DNA of 64,000 nt from Hoeflea phototrophica DFL-43 (GCF_000154705.2 NZ_CM002917.1:3173853-3237852); one strand, 5' to 3'. Positions 36,232 through 45,453 are shown, counted from the stretch's first letter. Made by a program: numbers and translations. The notes: generated from the sequence alone by a model not told the origin.

Positions 36232-37341
36232 ATGGACGCTGGCGAAAACGAAATACGCGTGGAAAAACCCGCCACGGCCCTGCGCCGGGGCTGGACCACC
36301 GGCGCCTGCGCGACCGCCGCCACCAAATCGGCGCTCATGGCGTTGTTCACAGGTGAATTTGCCGATCCGGTCACCATTACCCTGCCCAAGGGCGAACAGC
36401 CATCTTTTCCGCTGGCACGCGAGAAGATCGGCGACCGCTGGGCCATGGCTGGCCTGATCAAGGATGCGGGCGACGATCCCGACGTAACTCACGGCGCGCT
36501 GGTGATGGCGCGTGTGCGCCGCCTCGATCAGGGTGCGGGCATCTGCTTCAAGGCGGGCGATGGCGTCGGCACCGTCACCAAGGCGGGTCTGCCGATCCCG
36601 GTCGGCGAACCGGCCATCAACCCGGTGCCACGTCAGATGATGTCCGACGTCACCCGCGAAATTTGCTTGGCCCATGGCATCTCGCCTGACATCGAGATCG
36701 AGATATCCATCGAAAACGGTGCCGATCTCGCACTCAAGACCTGGAATCCGCGGCTCGGCATCATCGGCGGGCTGTCGGTGCTTGGCACCACCGGCGTGGT
36801 TCATCCCTTCTCCTGCTCGGCGTGGATCCACTCTATACACCGCGGCATCGATGTCGCCCGCGCCGAGAAACTGCCGCATGTGCTCGGCGCCACCGGCTCG
36901 ACCTCGGAGAAAACCGCGCAAGAGTTCTACGGGCTTCCGGACATAGCCTGCCTCGACATGGGCGATTTTGCGGGCGGGTTGCTCAAATATCTGCGTGTCC
37001 ATCCGGTGCCGAGACTGACCATTGCCGGCGGCTTCGCCAAACTCACCAAGCTTGCCCAGGGCGCGCTGGATCTGCATTCCGGGCGCAGCCAGGTCAGCAT
37101 GAACTGGCTTGCCGAACGGGCCGCGGAACTCCGCGCGGATCCGCAACTGCAAAACCGCATTCTCGCGGCCAACACCGCGCTTGAAGTGCTGGAAATGACC
37201 CGCGAAGCAAACCTCGATCTGCCCATGGTGATCGCTGCCATGGCGCGTGACACGGCACTTGAAACTCTGCGCGGTGCGCCTGTCGAGGTCGATGTCATGG
37301 TCACCGATCGCGCCGGAGCGCTGCTCGCCCATGCCCGATAG
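36232..37341 (+). CDS. cbiD: Cobalt-precorrin-5B C1-methyltransferase CbiD
   Basis: CbiD methylates C1 of the ring after loss of the two-carbon unit, the role that CobF fills in the Pseudomonas-type pathway. The 369-residue protein has the characteristic RRGWTTGACATAATKSAL near its start, VHPFSCSAWIHSIHRGIDVAR and the TGSTSEKTAQ segment. A GTG at 36217 could also be the start. The stop overlaps cobK. CbiD is the form best known from the early-cobalt route, but it occurs here next to late-route genes. Confidence 0.93.
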   Translation: MDAGENEIRVEKPATALRRGWTTGACATAATKSALMALFTGEFADPVTITLPKGEQPSFPLAREKIGDRWAMAGLIKDAGDDPDVTHGALVMARVRRLDQGAGICFKAGDGVGTVTKAGLPIPVGEPAINPVPRQMMSDVTREICLAHGISPDIEIEISIENGADLALKTWNPRLGIIGGLSVLGTTGVVHPFSCSAWIHSIHRGIDVARAEKLPHVLGATGSTSEKTAQEFYGLPDIACLDMGDFAGGLLKYLRVHPVPRLTIAGGFAKLTKLAQGALDLHSGRSQVSMNWLAERAAELRADPQLQNRILAANTALEVLEMTREANLDLPMVIAAMARDTALETLRGAPVEVDVMVTDRAGALLAHAR

Positions 37342-38029
37342 TGCAGGAGCGCAAGAAACCATTCTGATTCTGGGCGGCACCCGGGAAGCCGCGAAACTGG
37401 CGCGGGATCTGGTCGCCGCAAAGCCTCAGGCCCGCATCATCACCTCGCTTGCCGGACGCACCAAGGAGCCCGCCCCGCTCGCAGGCGAGGTCCGCACCGG
37501 CGGCTTCGGCGGCGTGGAGGGATTGGCAGGCTACATCCGCAACACCGGCATCACCCAGCTGATCGATGCCACCCACCCCTTCGCCCGGCAGATCAGCGTC
37601 AATGCGGTTGAAGCAGCACGGCTGACCGGCGTTCCACTGGAGATCAGAACCCGCAAGCCCTGGACCCGGCAGCCCGGCGACATCTGGACCGAGGTGGAGA
37701 GCCTTGAACAAGCCCGCGATGTTATCCCGCCCCGCGCCCGGGTGCTGCTGGCGCTCGGCTCCCAGCATATCGGCCTGTTCGCCTCCCGCGGCGACGTGCA
37801 TTTCGTCGTCAGGATGATCGATCCCCCGGAAACCCCACTGGATCTGCCCGATCATGCGCTGGTGCTCGGCCGCCCCGGCGACACAGCCGCCATCGAAACC
37901 ATGCTGCTGATCGCCCATTCGATCACCCACATCGTCTGCCGAAACTCCGGCGGCACCGCCGCCTACGCCAAGATCGAGGCCGCGCGGGATTTGGGGCTGC
38001 CGGTGATCATCGTGTCACGGCAGGATTGA
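37331..38029 (+). CDS. cobK: Precorrin-6A reductase CobK
   Basis: CobK reduces precorrin-6A to precorrin-6B with NADPH. The 232-residue protein shows ILILGGTREAAKLARDL at the N-terminus, IDATHPFARQISVNA in the middle and the terminal CRNSGGTAAYAKIEAARDLGLPVIIV. The ATG at 37331 lies inside the end of cbiD (11-base overlap), so translation is coupled. It ends five bases from the cobM stop on the opposite strand. Confidence 0.93.
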   Translation: MPDSAGAQETILILGGTREAAKLARDLVAAKPQARIITSLAGRTKEPAPLAGEVRTGGFGGVEGLAGYIRNTGITQLIDATHPFARQISVNAVEAARLTGVPLEIRTRKPWTRQPGDIWTEVESLEQARDVIPPRARVLLALGSQHIGLFASRGDVHFVVRMIDPPETPLDLPDHALVLGRPGDTAAIETMLLIAHSITHIVCRNSGGTAAYAKIEAARDLGLPVIIVSRQD

Positions 38030-38034
38030 AAGCC

Positions 38035-38817
38035 CTAGACGGCCTTCGCCTTCTTCTTTTTCCCGGCATTCCTGAGCACATGCGAGTACTCGGAATTGTA
38101 CAGATCGCTGTCGCGGAAATTGTTCTCGCCAAACACCTTGCCCACCAGAACAAGCGCCGTGCGGGTGATCTTGTTCTTGCGTACCTCTTCCTTCATGCCT
38201 TCCAGCGTGGTGCGGATGTAGAGCTCGTCCGGCCAGGTGGCGCGATAGGCGATCACCACCGGGCAATCGGCGCCGTAATAGGGCTCAAGCGCGCGCTTGA
38301 TGTAATCGAGATTGCGGATCGACAGATGGATGGCGAGCGTCGCGCGCGACTGGCCCAGCACCTCGAGCTGCTCGCCCTCGGGCATCGAGGACGCCTTCAT
38401 CCCCGTGCGGGTGATGATCACCGTCTGGGCGATTTCCGGCAGCGTCAGTTCGGTCGCGAGCTTCGCGGCAGCACCCGCAAAAGCCGGCACACCCGGCACC
38501 ACCTCGTAGTCGATCTCGAGCGCATCGAGCCGGCGCATCTGCTCGGCCACCGCGCCGTAGATCGCCGGATCGCCCGAATGCACCCGCGCCACATCCTGGC
38601 CCCGGGCATGCGCGGTTTTCATCTCTTCGATGATCTCATCAAGATGCATCGGCGCCGTGTCTTTGACCAGCGCATCTTCAGGCGCGGCCTTGACGATCTC
38701 CTCGGGCACCAGCGATCCCGCATAAAGGCACACCGGACAGCGTTCGATCAGCTTGAGTCCGCGCACGGTGATCAGATCCGGCGCGCCCGGTCCGGCGCCG
38801 ATGAAATAGACGGTCAT
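38035..38817 (-). CDS. cobM: Precorrin-4 C11-methyltransferase CobM
   Basis: CobM methylates C11 of precorrin-4. The 260-residue SAM-dependent protein has the tetrapyrrole methylase core: VYFIGAGPGAPDLITVRGLKLI, ARVHSGDPAIYGAVAEQM, and IITRTGMKASSMP near residue 135. A Lys-rich tail (GKKKKAKAV) extends the C-terminus. Its ATG overlaps the cobJ stop by four bases, and it closes the long operon that begins near 45.9 kb. Confidence 0.94.
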   Translation of the reverse strand: MTVYFIGAGPGAPDLITVRGLKLIERCPVCLYAGSLVPEEIVKAAPEDALVKDTAPMHLDEIIEEMKTAHARGQDVARVHSGDPAIYGAVAEQMRRLDALEIDYEVVPGVPAFAGAAAKLATELTLPEIAQTVIITRTGMKASSMPEGEQLEVLGQSRATLAIHLSIRNLDYIKRALEPYYGADCPVVIAYRATWPDELYIRTTLEGMKEEVRKNKITRTALVLVGKVFGENNFRDSDLYNSEYSHVLRNAGKKKKAKAV

Positions 38818-40664
38818 GCCGCGTCTCCTGCAACTGAATTGGTCATGGCGGTGCCTTCCTTCCGAGCATAGCCGCGCGGCGTGTACACCCAGGTCCGGCC
38901 GTCGCCGGTGGCAACCGTCGAGGAGTTGGACGACCCCACCACGACCACGGTCAGCATGTCGACATCATCCACATTGAGCGCGACCAGAGGCACCACCCGG
39001 ATCAGCTCGCCCTCACGCCCCAGATTGGTAGCGAGGATCACCGGTGTCGAGGCCGGCCTATGCTCGAGCAGCGCATCGCGCGCCCAGGCGAGTTGGGTCC
39101 GGCGCTTCTTGGACACCGGATTGTAGAAGGCGATCACAAAGTCCCCCTCGCCCGCCGCCCAGACCCGGCGCTTGATGTCTTCCCAGGGAGTAAGCAGATC
39201 AGACAGCGAGATGGTGCAGAAATCGTGACCCAGCGGAGCCCCGGCACGCGCGGCCGCCGCCTGCAGCGCCGAGATGCCCGGCGAGACCGCGATCTCGATC
39301 CGCCGCGCCGCATCCGTCAGACCGTCGGGCCCGTCGGCCTTGTCGAGCAGTTCGAACACCAGCGTCGCCATGGCATAGATCCCGGCGTCACCGGAACAGA
39401 CCAGCGCCACCGATTTGCCCTCGCCCGCAAGTTCCATGGCATGGCGCACCCGCGCCTCTTCCTTGCCGAGATCAAAATCATGCCGCGCCTTGCCCTTGGC
39501 CAGCGGGCCGAGCAGATCGAGATAGAGCGAATAGCCAACCAGATCCGTCGAGGCGGCCACCATCGAAGAGACCTCCGGCGAGCGCCAACCCTCCGATCCC
39601 GGCCCGATGCCCACCACCATCAAATGCCCGCGCGCCCGGCCCGGCAGGGTCCTTGCGGTGAAGGGCGTGGGAGCCCGCGCAATGGCACAGGTCGCGCGGC
39701 GGCTCTTGCGCTTCTCAGTAACCAGTTCGCCCCCGGCTCCCGCAGCAGCCAGTGCCGCCCCCTCGGCCACGCCATGACACCCCACTTCGGCAAACACAAT
39801 GTCGGAAGGTTTTTTCAATCGCGGCGTTTCAGCCTCCAGTGTTGCAGCATCGAAAACCCGCACCGGGCAACCGAAATGCCTGGCCACATGATGCACCGCC
39901 ACCTCGTCGGCCTTCACATCAATCGATGCTACCAGCCCGACCGATGCTGAGGACAGGCCCGCCTGAGAGAGGCTCTCGACCGCCAAGGCAAGCACCTCCT
40001 CACCATCCGCCCCGCGCTCGCATCCGATGCCCAGCACCAGACTCTGCGGACGATAAAGCAAACCATTTGCAGGCGGCTCTTCCGACGCGTCCGAGACAGA
40101 AAGCACGATCTCGCCGTCAGATGAAAAAGGCAACGTGGTTTCCGAAAGCCACCCGGCCTCCCCCTCAAGCCGCGCAGTGCCGCCGGCCACAAGATCGGCC
40201 ATCACCTGCTTGGCCGCAGCCGGATTGGCAAGCACCCAACCCTCTGGCGGCTGATCCAGCGCGACCCCGAATTTCAGATCGCCCGCAGTGGTGATCGCGG
40301 CAACCCCGTCGACAATCGTCGCGATCTCGCGGGCCAGATCGTTGGCGCCATGATGGCCGCCCAACAGCGGCACAATCACCGAACCGTCCTCGGCCACAGC
40401 GATCACCGGCGGCTCGCTCACCTTGTCCGCAAGATGCAGCGCAAGCAGCCGGATCAGAGCACCGGATGCCATCACTCCGACGACCGGACGCCCCTGCAGA
40501 AACAGCGCGGACAGATGCGCACCGGTGTCGGCAAACCCGGTATCAACACCGTCCGTCACCCGCCGCGCCAGACCATGCACCTCTCCACCCAGGGCCTCGG
40601 CTATACGCCGCGCCATCGGTTTGGCCGCCTCGGAGAGAATGACGATTGCCGGAGATTGGGTCAT
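38814..40664 (-). CDS. cobJ: CbiG-CobJ fusion: cobalamin protein and precorrin-3B C17-methyltransferase
   Basis: A 616-residue two-part protein. Residues 1 to about 340 are CbiG/CobE-like: a central VMASGALIRLLA and LLGGHHGANDLAREIA in the CbiG N-terminal part, then a CobE-type domain with GIGCERGADGEEV and VFAEVGCHGVAEGAAL. Residues from about 345 are the SAM methyltransferase CobJ (LMVVGIGPGSEGWRSPEV, VCSGDAGIYAMATLVFE, IAFYNPVSKKRRTQL). CobJ methylates C17 with ring contraction; CbiG opens the delta-lactone in the cobalt-early route. Fusion suggests the two act in sequence. The cobI stop overlaps its start. Confidence 0.92.
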   Translation of the reverse strand: MTQSPAIVILSEAAKPMARRIAEALGGEVHGLARRVTDGVDTGFADTGAHLSALFLQGRPVVGVMASGALIRLLALHLADKVSEPPVIAVAEDGSVIVPLLGGHHGANDLAREIATIVDGVAAITTAGDLKFGVALDQPPEGWVLANPAAAKQVMADLVAGGTARLEGEAGWLSETTLPFSSDGEIVLSVSDASEEPPANGLLYRPQSLVLGIGCERGADGEEVLALAVESLSQAGLSSASVGLVASIDVKADEVAVHHVARHFGCPVRVFDAATLEAETPRLKKPSDIVFAEVGCHGVAEGAALAAAGAGGELVTEKRKSRRATCAIARAPTPFTARTLPGRARGHLMVVGIGPGSEGWRSPEVSSMVAASTDLVGYSLYLDLLGPLAKGKARHDFDLGKEEARVRHAMELAGEGKSVALVCSGDAGIYAMATLVFELLDKADGPDGLTDAARRIEIAVSPGISALQAAAARAGAPLGHDFCTISLSDLLTPWEDIKRRVWAAGEGDFVIAFYNPVSKKRRTQLAWARDALLEHRPASTPVILATNLGREGELIRVVPLVALNVDDVDMLTVVVVGSSNSSTVATGDGRTWVYTPRGYARKEGTAMTNSVAGDAA

Positions 40665-41392
40665 GGCTTGCTCCCGGGCAGCGCGTGGATCCAGTCCTCG
40701 CCGCCCTTGTAGATCAGGATCATCGAAAAATACGGCGCGGTGTCTTCAGGCACATCGGCAAGCGGCATCAACCGTTCCGAACCAAGCGACACACGTTCCG
40801 CATAGATTGCATGAGGCAGCAGATTCATCTTTTCAATCAGGCTTCTTAACCGCTTGAAATGTCTGCCTATTTTAATGATCGCTAATGCATCTGCCGCGTT
40901 GAATCGATTTGTGAGCTCTGCATCGTCAAGCGGCCCCGGCACAACCGTGAGAACATCGTTGCGCGCCGCCAGCGGCCGCCCCGCGGCACTTGCCGCCGCC
41001 ATCATCGAAGACACGCCCGGCACCACTTCGGTGTCGTAATGCGGCACCAGGCGCTCGAACAGATACATGAAGGATCCGTAGAAAAACGGATCTCCCTCGC
41101 ACAGAACCGCGACATCACGGCCGGCATCAAGATGCGCCGCGATCTCCACGGATGCCTTGTCATAGACATCACGGGCGGGAAACCGCTCGGTGCGCATCGG
41201 CACCACGATCGGGATCTCGGTCTGCCCGCCGGGAAGATGCGGTGCCGCAATCGAGCGCGCGAAGCTCGGACCCGTATCGGGTGCCGGCCAGGCGATCACC
41301 GGCGCCTCGCGCAGGATCCGGTAGGCCTTCAAGGTCACCAGTTCAGGGTCGCCAGGACCGAGACCCAGCCCGTAGAGTTTGCCACTCATCAT
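40661..41392 (-). CDS. cobI: Precorrin-2 C20-methyltransferase CobI
   Basis: CobI methylates precorrin-2 at C20 to precorrin-3A. The 243-residue protein has the methylase motifs LYGLGLGPGDPELVTLKA, VLCEGDPFFYGSFMYLFERL and VPGVSSMMAAASAAG. The ATG at 41392 overlaps the cobL stop (ATGATGA); a second ATG follows immediately. The C-terminus overlaps cobJ. Confidence 0.94.
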   Translation of the reverse strand: MMSGKLYGLGLGPGDPELVTLKAYRILREAPVIAWPAPDTGPSFARSIAAPHLPGGQTEIPIVVPMRTERFPARDVYDKASVEIAAHLDAGRDVAVLCEGDPFFYGSFMYLFERLVPHYDTEVVPGVSSMMAAASAAGRPLAARNDVLTVVPGPLDDAELTNRFNAADALAIIKIGRHFKRLRSLIEKMNLLPHAIYAERVSLGSERLMPLADVPEDTAPYFSMILIYKGGEDWIHALPGSKP

Positions 41393-42630
41393 GAGCCTTC
41401 CTTGGTCACGGACCAGATCGTCACAGGCATCAGAGGCTTCCATCCGAGATAGCGGCCAACCGGCTCGGCACGGCTTGTTTGCAGCCGCACAAGCTCGCCG
41501 CCGTGCTCAGCCTGCAATGCGAACAGCCGCGCTTCGCCTTCCACCGTGACGGCGTTGGCAACCAATCGGCCCATTGGTTTGAGTGCGTCCCAGACTGCCT
41601 CGAACACGCCGGCATGGGAGATGCCACCGCCGATGAAAACGGCATCGGGCCGCTTGAGATTGGCGAGCGCGTCCGGCGCATTTCCCGCAACAATCTCGAG
41701 ACCCGGCGCGCCAAGATCAATCGCGTTTTGAGCAATCATTGTCCGACGTTTCTCGACCGGCTCGATGGCAATAGCGTGGGCACCGCGCGCCGCACGCATC
41801 CATTCGATCCCGACCGAACCACAGCCCGCGCCGACATCCCACAACAAGCCTCCGGGCACCGGTCCCAAACGCGCCAGCGTCACCGCCCGGACCTCACGCT
41901 TGGTCAGTTGCCCGTCATGCTCGAAAGCGGCATCCGGCAATCCGGGAACGGCCGAAAGCAGCGCCGCACCAGGTGTCGGCTCACAGGCAATCGCCAGCGT
42001 GTTGAAATCGGCGATCGCCGGTTTTTCAGCGACCACCTGCTCGGCCCGCATCACGCGAACGCGTTCATCCGGCCCGCCCATATGTTCGAGCACCCACATC
42101 CCGGAGCGGCCATAGCCGCGGGCGTTGAGGATCTCGGCAGCCTCGATCACAGTGCGCCCGGTCGAGGTCAACGCGATGATCCGCGCACCGGGTTGAACAT
42201 GCGAGGCCAGGCCATGAACCGAGCGGCCATGCAGCGAGATCTGCGTCACGTCCTGCAGCCCCCAACCGAGCCGGCTCGCGGCCAACGAGAACGCAGACGG
42301 CGAAGGAATCACCCGCATCTCAGACGCATCGAGATCGCGCATCAGCGTCGCGCCAATGCCGAAATGCATCGGGTCGCCGGTGGCCAGAATGGTTGTCGGC
42401 GTCCCCCGGCGCGCCATCAGCAATTCGAGCGTCTGTCTGATCCCGAAGGTCCAGGCGATCACCTCGCGCTCGCCGCAATCGATCCGGTCGAGCACCCGCT
42501 GCGGCGCGATGATGGTGCGCGCACTTTCGAACAGCGCCCGCGCCGGCTGCGTCAGGCTGTCGAGGCCATTGTCACCAATGCCGATCAGAGTGAGCCATGG
42601 CGTTGCGCCCGCCGTGCCGATCTCACCCAT
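41389..42630 (-). CDS. cobL: Precorrin-6Y C5,15-methyltransferase (decarboxylating) CobL
   Basis: CobL methylates C5 and C15 and removes the C12 acetate carboxyl. The 413-residue protein is the fused form: a CbiE-like N-terminal methylase (LTLIGIGDNGLDSL, LATGDPMHFGIG, PSPSAFSLAASRLGW) and a CbiT-like C-terminal methylase (LLWDVGAGCGSVGIEWMR, then DAVFIGGGISHAG). The ATG at 42630 has AAGG upstream and overlaps cobH by eight bases; a start at 42657 would lie deeper inside cobH. Confidence 0.94.
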   Translation of the reverse strand: MGEIGTAGATPWLTLIGIGDNGLDSLTQPARALFESARTIIAPQRVLDRIDCGEREVIAWTFGIRQTLELLMARRGTPTTILATGDPMHFGIGATLMRDLDASEMRVIPSPSAFSLAASRLGWGLQDVTQISLHGRSVHGLASHVQPGARIIALTSTGRTVIEAAEILNARGYGRSGMWVLEHMGGPDERVRVMRAEQVVAEKPAIADFNTLAIACEPTPGAALLSAVPGLPDAAFEHDGQLTKREVRAVTLARLGPVPGGLLWDVGAGCGSVGIEWMRAARGAHAIAIEPVEKRRTMIAQNAIDLGAPGLEIVAGNAPDALANLKRPDAVFIGGGISHAGVFEAVWDALKPMGRLVANAVTVEGEARLFALQAEHGGELVRLQTSRAEPVGRYLGWKPLMPVTIWSVTKEGS

Positions 42631-43258
42631 GACCTTCAAGGCCTCCGGCAATCGCATTGACCGCAGAGCTTGCCATCGCGCTGCCGCCCCGCCGCCCCTT
42701 GACCGTCAGGAACTCCACACCACGCGAATCCGCCGCAAGCGCGTCCTTGCTCTCCACCGCGCCGACAAAGCCGACAGGCACCCCGATGATGGCCGCAGGC
42801 TTCGGCGCACCCGCATCGATCAGCTCCAGCAGCCGGAACAAGGCTGTCGGCGCATTGCCGATGGCTATCACCGCACCTTCCATGCGCGCCGCCCAGAGAT
42901 CGACCTGCGCCGCCGAACGCGTGGTCGCATCGCGGCTGGCAATCTCGCGGACCTGCGGATCATTGAGGAGGCACAGCACCTTGTTGTCAGAAGGCATCAA
43001 CCGCCCGATCACGCCATGGCGGACCATCTCGACATCACAAAGCACCGGCGCACCGGCAACCAACGCCGCCCGTGCAGCCTCCGCAAAGCCGGGTGAAACG
43101 ACGATGTCATCGGCGAGATCGACCATGCCGCAGGCGTGGATCATCCGAACCACCACCTCCTGCGCGCCCGCATCAAAGCGCGCCAGGTCCGCCTCACTCC
43201 GGATGATGGCAAAGGAGCGCCGGTAGATTTCCGCGGGATCACGGATCGGGGCGGACAT
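42623..43258 (-). CDS. cobH: Precorrin-8X methylmutase CobH
   Basis: CobH moves the methyl group from C11 to C12, giving hydrogenobyrinate. The 211-residue protein shows IYRRSFAIIRSEADL, the VRMIHACGMVDLADDIV segment with the catalytic His, and GVPVGFVGAVESKDAL near the end. The ATG at 43258 has GAGG upstream; an ATG two codons earlier is less well placed. It lies nine bases after cbiX. Confidence 0.95.
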   Translation of the reverse strand: MSAPIRDPAEIYRRSFAIIRSEADLARFDAGAQEVVVRMIHACGMVDLADDIVVSPGFAEAARAALVAGAPVLCDVEMVRHGVIGRLMPSDNKVLCLLNDPQVREIASRDATTRSAAQVDLWAARMEGAVIAIGNAPTALFRLLELIDAGAPKPAAIIGVPVGFVGAVESKDALAADSRGVEFLTVKGRRGGSAMASSAVNAIAGGLEGHG

Positions 43259-43267
43259 GCACACGCC

Positions 43268-44506
43268 TCAGCTCTTCTTCTTGTCCATCGACCGCGGCCC
43301 GTGCGGATGGTCGGCATGGGGATAGGGATGGTGATGATGATCGTGGCCATGCCCATGGCTGTGGTCGTGATCATGCGAATGGCCATGCTCGTGGCTGTGC
43401 CCATGCGGGTGATCATGGCTATGACCATGGTCGTGATCGTGGTGATGATCATGCCCGTGGTCGTGCGAGTGATCGTGCACCGGCTCCAGCGGCGCTGGGC
43501 TTGCATGGCTGTGCACCGGGGTCCAGGGCAGTCCGTGCAGCTTGCAGAAATCCTCGTCCCGACAGGATGCATCGCAGTCGCCCTTGCAGGGACAGTCCTC
43601 GAGCCCGCCGCCAATGCCCTCGACATGGTGGTGATGGCTTTCCTGCGGCAGCCCTACTTCGCCCTCGAAGCCAAGCACCTGCTCGCGGTACTTGCACATC
43701 TGGCAATTCATCAGCGCCTGACCGTCGAGGATCTCCTGCACCCGGTCCTGAAACGTATCGATCACCAGCGGATGATCGCTAAGATAGGACGCTTTGACGA
43801 ACTGGATGCCGGGATGGTTGGCGGCCACCTCATCGGTCTGCGAATAGATCCGTTTGATCAGCACCCCGGTGAACAGGAAATAGGGGAACACGATCACCCG
43901 CTTGTAACCGAGCTTGGCCGCATGGCTCAGCCCCGGCCCGACCAGCGGGAAAGTGACACCGGAATAGCAGGTCTCGCCCCAGCCGAAGCCAAAGCCTTCC
44001 CACAACATCCGCATTACCTTGGAGACATTGGAATTGGCATCGGGATCGGATGAGCCGCGGCCAACCACCATCAGCAATGTGTCATGCAGCGCCACCTCGC
44101 CCTCTTCAGCATTGGCCTTGTCGAGCGCTGCCTGGATCCGTGCGCCAGCCGCCCGGATCATCTTCAGATCAATGCCGAGCTCGCGCCCGTAATTGATCAC
44201 CATGCCTGGATTTTGCGCCTGATAGGTGTTGAGCACCGAGGGAATGTCATTCTTGGCATGGCCGGCTGCAAACAGCATGCCCGGCACCGCCAGAACCCGG
44301 GTCACGCCCTTGTCGCGCAGCCGGTCGAGACCGTCCGAGATCACCGGATTGCAGAATTCGAGATATCCATACTCCACCGGTGCGTCCGGGTAGCGGGCTC
44401 TCAGCCCTTCGGCAACCGTCGCGAATTCACGCGCCGCGTTCTGGTTGCGGCTGCCATGGCCACAGACCATGATGCCGGTCTTCTCTGGAATTCCCGAATT
44501 GCTCAT
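43268..44506 (-). CDS. cbiX: Long CbiX-type cobalt chelatase with His-rich tail
   Basis: A 412-residue member of the CbiX/SirB chelatases, which insert cobalt into sirohydrochlorin or an early corrin intermediate. The first 270 residues are two chelatase half domains, with active-site His17 in VCGHGSRN and the later FPYFLFTGVLIKRI. Next comes a MNCQMCKYRE cysteine motif, as in the 4Fe-4S-binding CbiX of bacilli, then a second cluster (CPCKGDCDASCRDEDFC). The last 90 residues are mostly His, Asp and Gly and should bind metal. It sits between DUF6732 and cobH in the cob operon, together with a separate late chelatase gene (cobN). Confidence 0.9.
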   Translation of the reverse strand: MSNSGIPEKTGIMVCGHGSRNQNAAREFATVAEGLRARYPDAPVEYGYLEFCNPVISDGLDRLRDKGVTRVLAVPGMLFAAGHAKNDIPSVLNTYQAQNPGMVINYGRELGIDLKMIRAAGARIQAALDKANAEEGEVALHDTLLMVVGRGSSDPDANSNVSKVMRMLWEGFGFGWGETCYSGVTFPLVGPGLSHAAKLGYKRVIVFPYFLFTGVLIKRIYSQTDEVAANHPGIQFVKASYLSDHPLVIDTFQDRVQEILDGQALMNCQMCKYREQVLGFEGEVGLPQESHHHHVEGIGGGLEDCPCKGDCDASCRDEDFCKLHGLPWTPVHSHASPAPLEPVHDHSHDHGHDHHHDHDHGHSHDHPHGHSHEHGHSHDHDHSHGHGHDHHHHPYPHADHPHGPRSMDKKKS

Positions 44507-44509
44507 GGC

Positions 44510-44764
44510 TCAGGCCTTTGACGCTTCTGGTTGGTCTTCGTCCTCAGTGGCTTCATCCGCAGTCTCATCATCCGCCTTGGCCTTGGTGCCACGCTTGACC
44601 GCCCAGGCCGTCACCGCCGCAGCTGCCGCGGCTGCGGCCCAGCCAACCCAGTGAGAATGGCCCGCCAGATCGCCGACATGGCCGGCATGGGCGAGCGCGA
44701 GCGATGGAACCAGCAACGACAACAGTGTCGTGATGGCAAGAACAGGGAAATGGACGAGATTCAT
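44510..44764 (-). CDS. DUF6732 family small membrane protein
   Basis: An 84-residue protein with a signal peptide or first helix ending in LALA, a metal-binding-like HAGHVGDLAGHSHW segment, an alanine-rich membrane span, and an acidic tail. The HPGH-GxxAGHxHW pattern is that of the DUF6732 family seen next to cobalt-chelatase genes in alphaproteobacteria. A role in cobalt entry or handling is an inference from the histidines and the neighbour cbiX, which begins three bases after its stop. Confidence 0.7.
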   Translation of the reverse strand: MNLVHFPVLAITTLLSLLVPSLALAHAGHVGDLAGHSHWVGWAAAAAAAAVTAWAVKRGTKAKADDETADEATEDEDQPEASKA

Positions 44765-45027
44765 GGCGGTCTCCCGACAACGTGACAGTTTCAGCACGAT
44801 ACGCCGGATGGACGCCGGACGCCCGCAACGAGCGCCTTGCATCTACCGAACCGGACAGCTCCGGATTTGGCCCTTGGATTAAGTCAGCCGCACCGGAATT
44901 TCTCTCAGCCTGTCATCAGGCGCCGTCGCACATGGGATGGTGTCTTAGGGGGTCTGGATTTGGACGTCAAACCCGGATTGCGCCACGTCCCCGCCGATCT
45001 GCGCCAATCGCGGATTTGCCACATGTT

Positions 45028-45453
45028 TTAGCCCGAAAAGCCCAGCCGGTTCGCCGTCGCCTCGAGTAAACGCCGCTCGCGCGCATCAATTTCACCATCC
45101 GCCTTGGCCACGATGGCAAGATGATCGAGAATCTCGCGGCGGCGCGCCTCACTCAGCCCGGCCAGCATCTCGGCAGCCTGCGCATTGCTGGTCTCATAGC
45201 CGAACTCATGGAGATATTTGAGAATATCGCCCAGTTCGTCTGCATTGAGTCCCAAAAGCCGGGTGCAGATTGCGGCAAAAGCGTCTGCTTCCGCCGGCTC
45301 GACGTTCTTGTCCGCAAAGGACATGCGCACCAGAAGCAGCAGTTCGGCGGTCAGCGCCGGATCATGCGCCACCTTGTTCATCGACGAATGCATGCCGACC
45401 AGACCGCGCACACGCTCGGCCCAAGTGGGAGACTTGTCAGCATCGTTGGTCAT
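45028..45453 (-). CDS. TerB-family protein, second of two
   Basis: A 141-residue all-helical protein with the TerB-like pattern: LLLVRMSFADKNVEPAEADAF early and HLAIVAKADGEIDARERRLLEATANRLG at the end, the latter holding the acidic D-G-E-ID metal-site-like motif. TerB-like domains occur in tellurite resistance and in membrane-associated stress or metal-sensing systems. Its ATG overlaps the preceding TerB-like gene by four bases. It lies upstream of DUF6732-cbiX across 263 bases without a recognised gene. Confidence 0.75.
   Translation of the reverse strand: MTNDADKSPTWAERVRGLVGMHSSMNKVAHDPALTAELLLLVRMSFADKNVEPAEADAFAAICTRLLGLNADELGDILKYLHEFGYETSNAQAAEMLAGLSEARRREILDHLAIVAKADGEIDARERRLLEATANRLGFSG

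Noticed and set aside
43290..43490. Tandem DNA repeat of CAT/CAC/GAC triplets
   Set aside because: It is explained by the His/Asp-rich coding tail of cbiX, with irregular unit order rather than a microsatellite.
44765..45027. Second cobalamin riboswitch before DUF6732-cbiX
   Set aside because: I looked for the CCCGC-ACTGT, GCCACTG and CAGGAGACC elements on the minus strand and found none.
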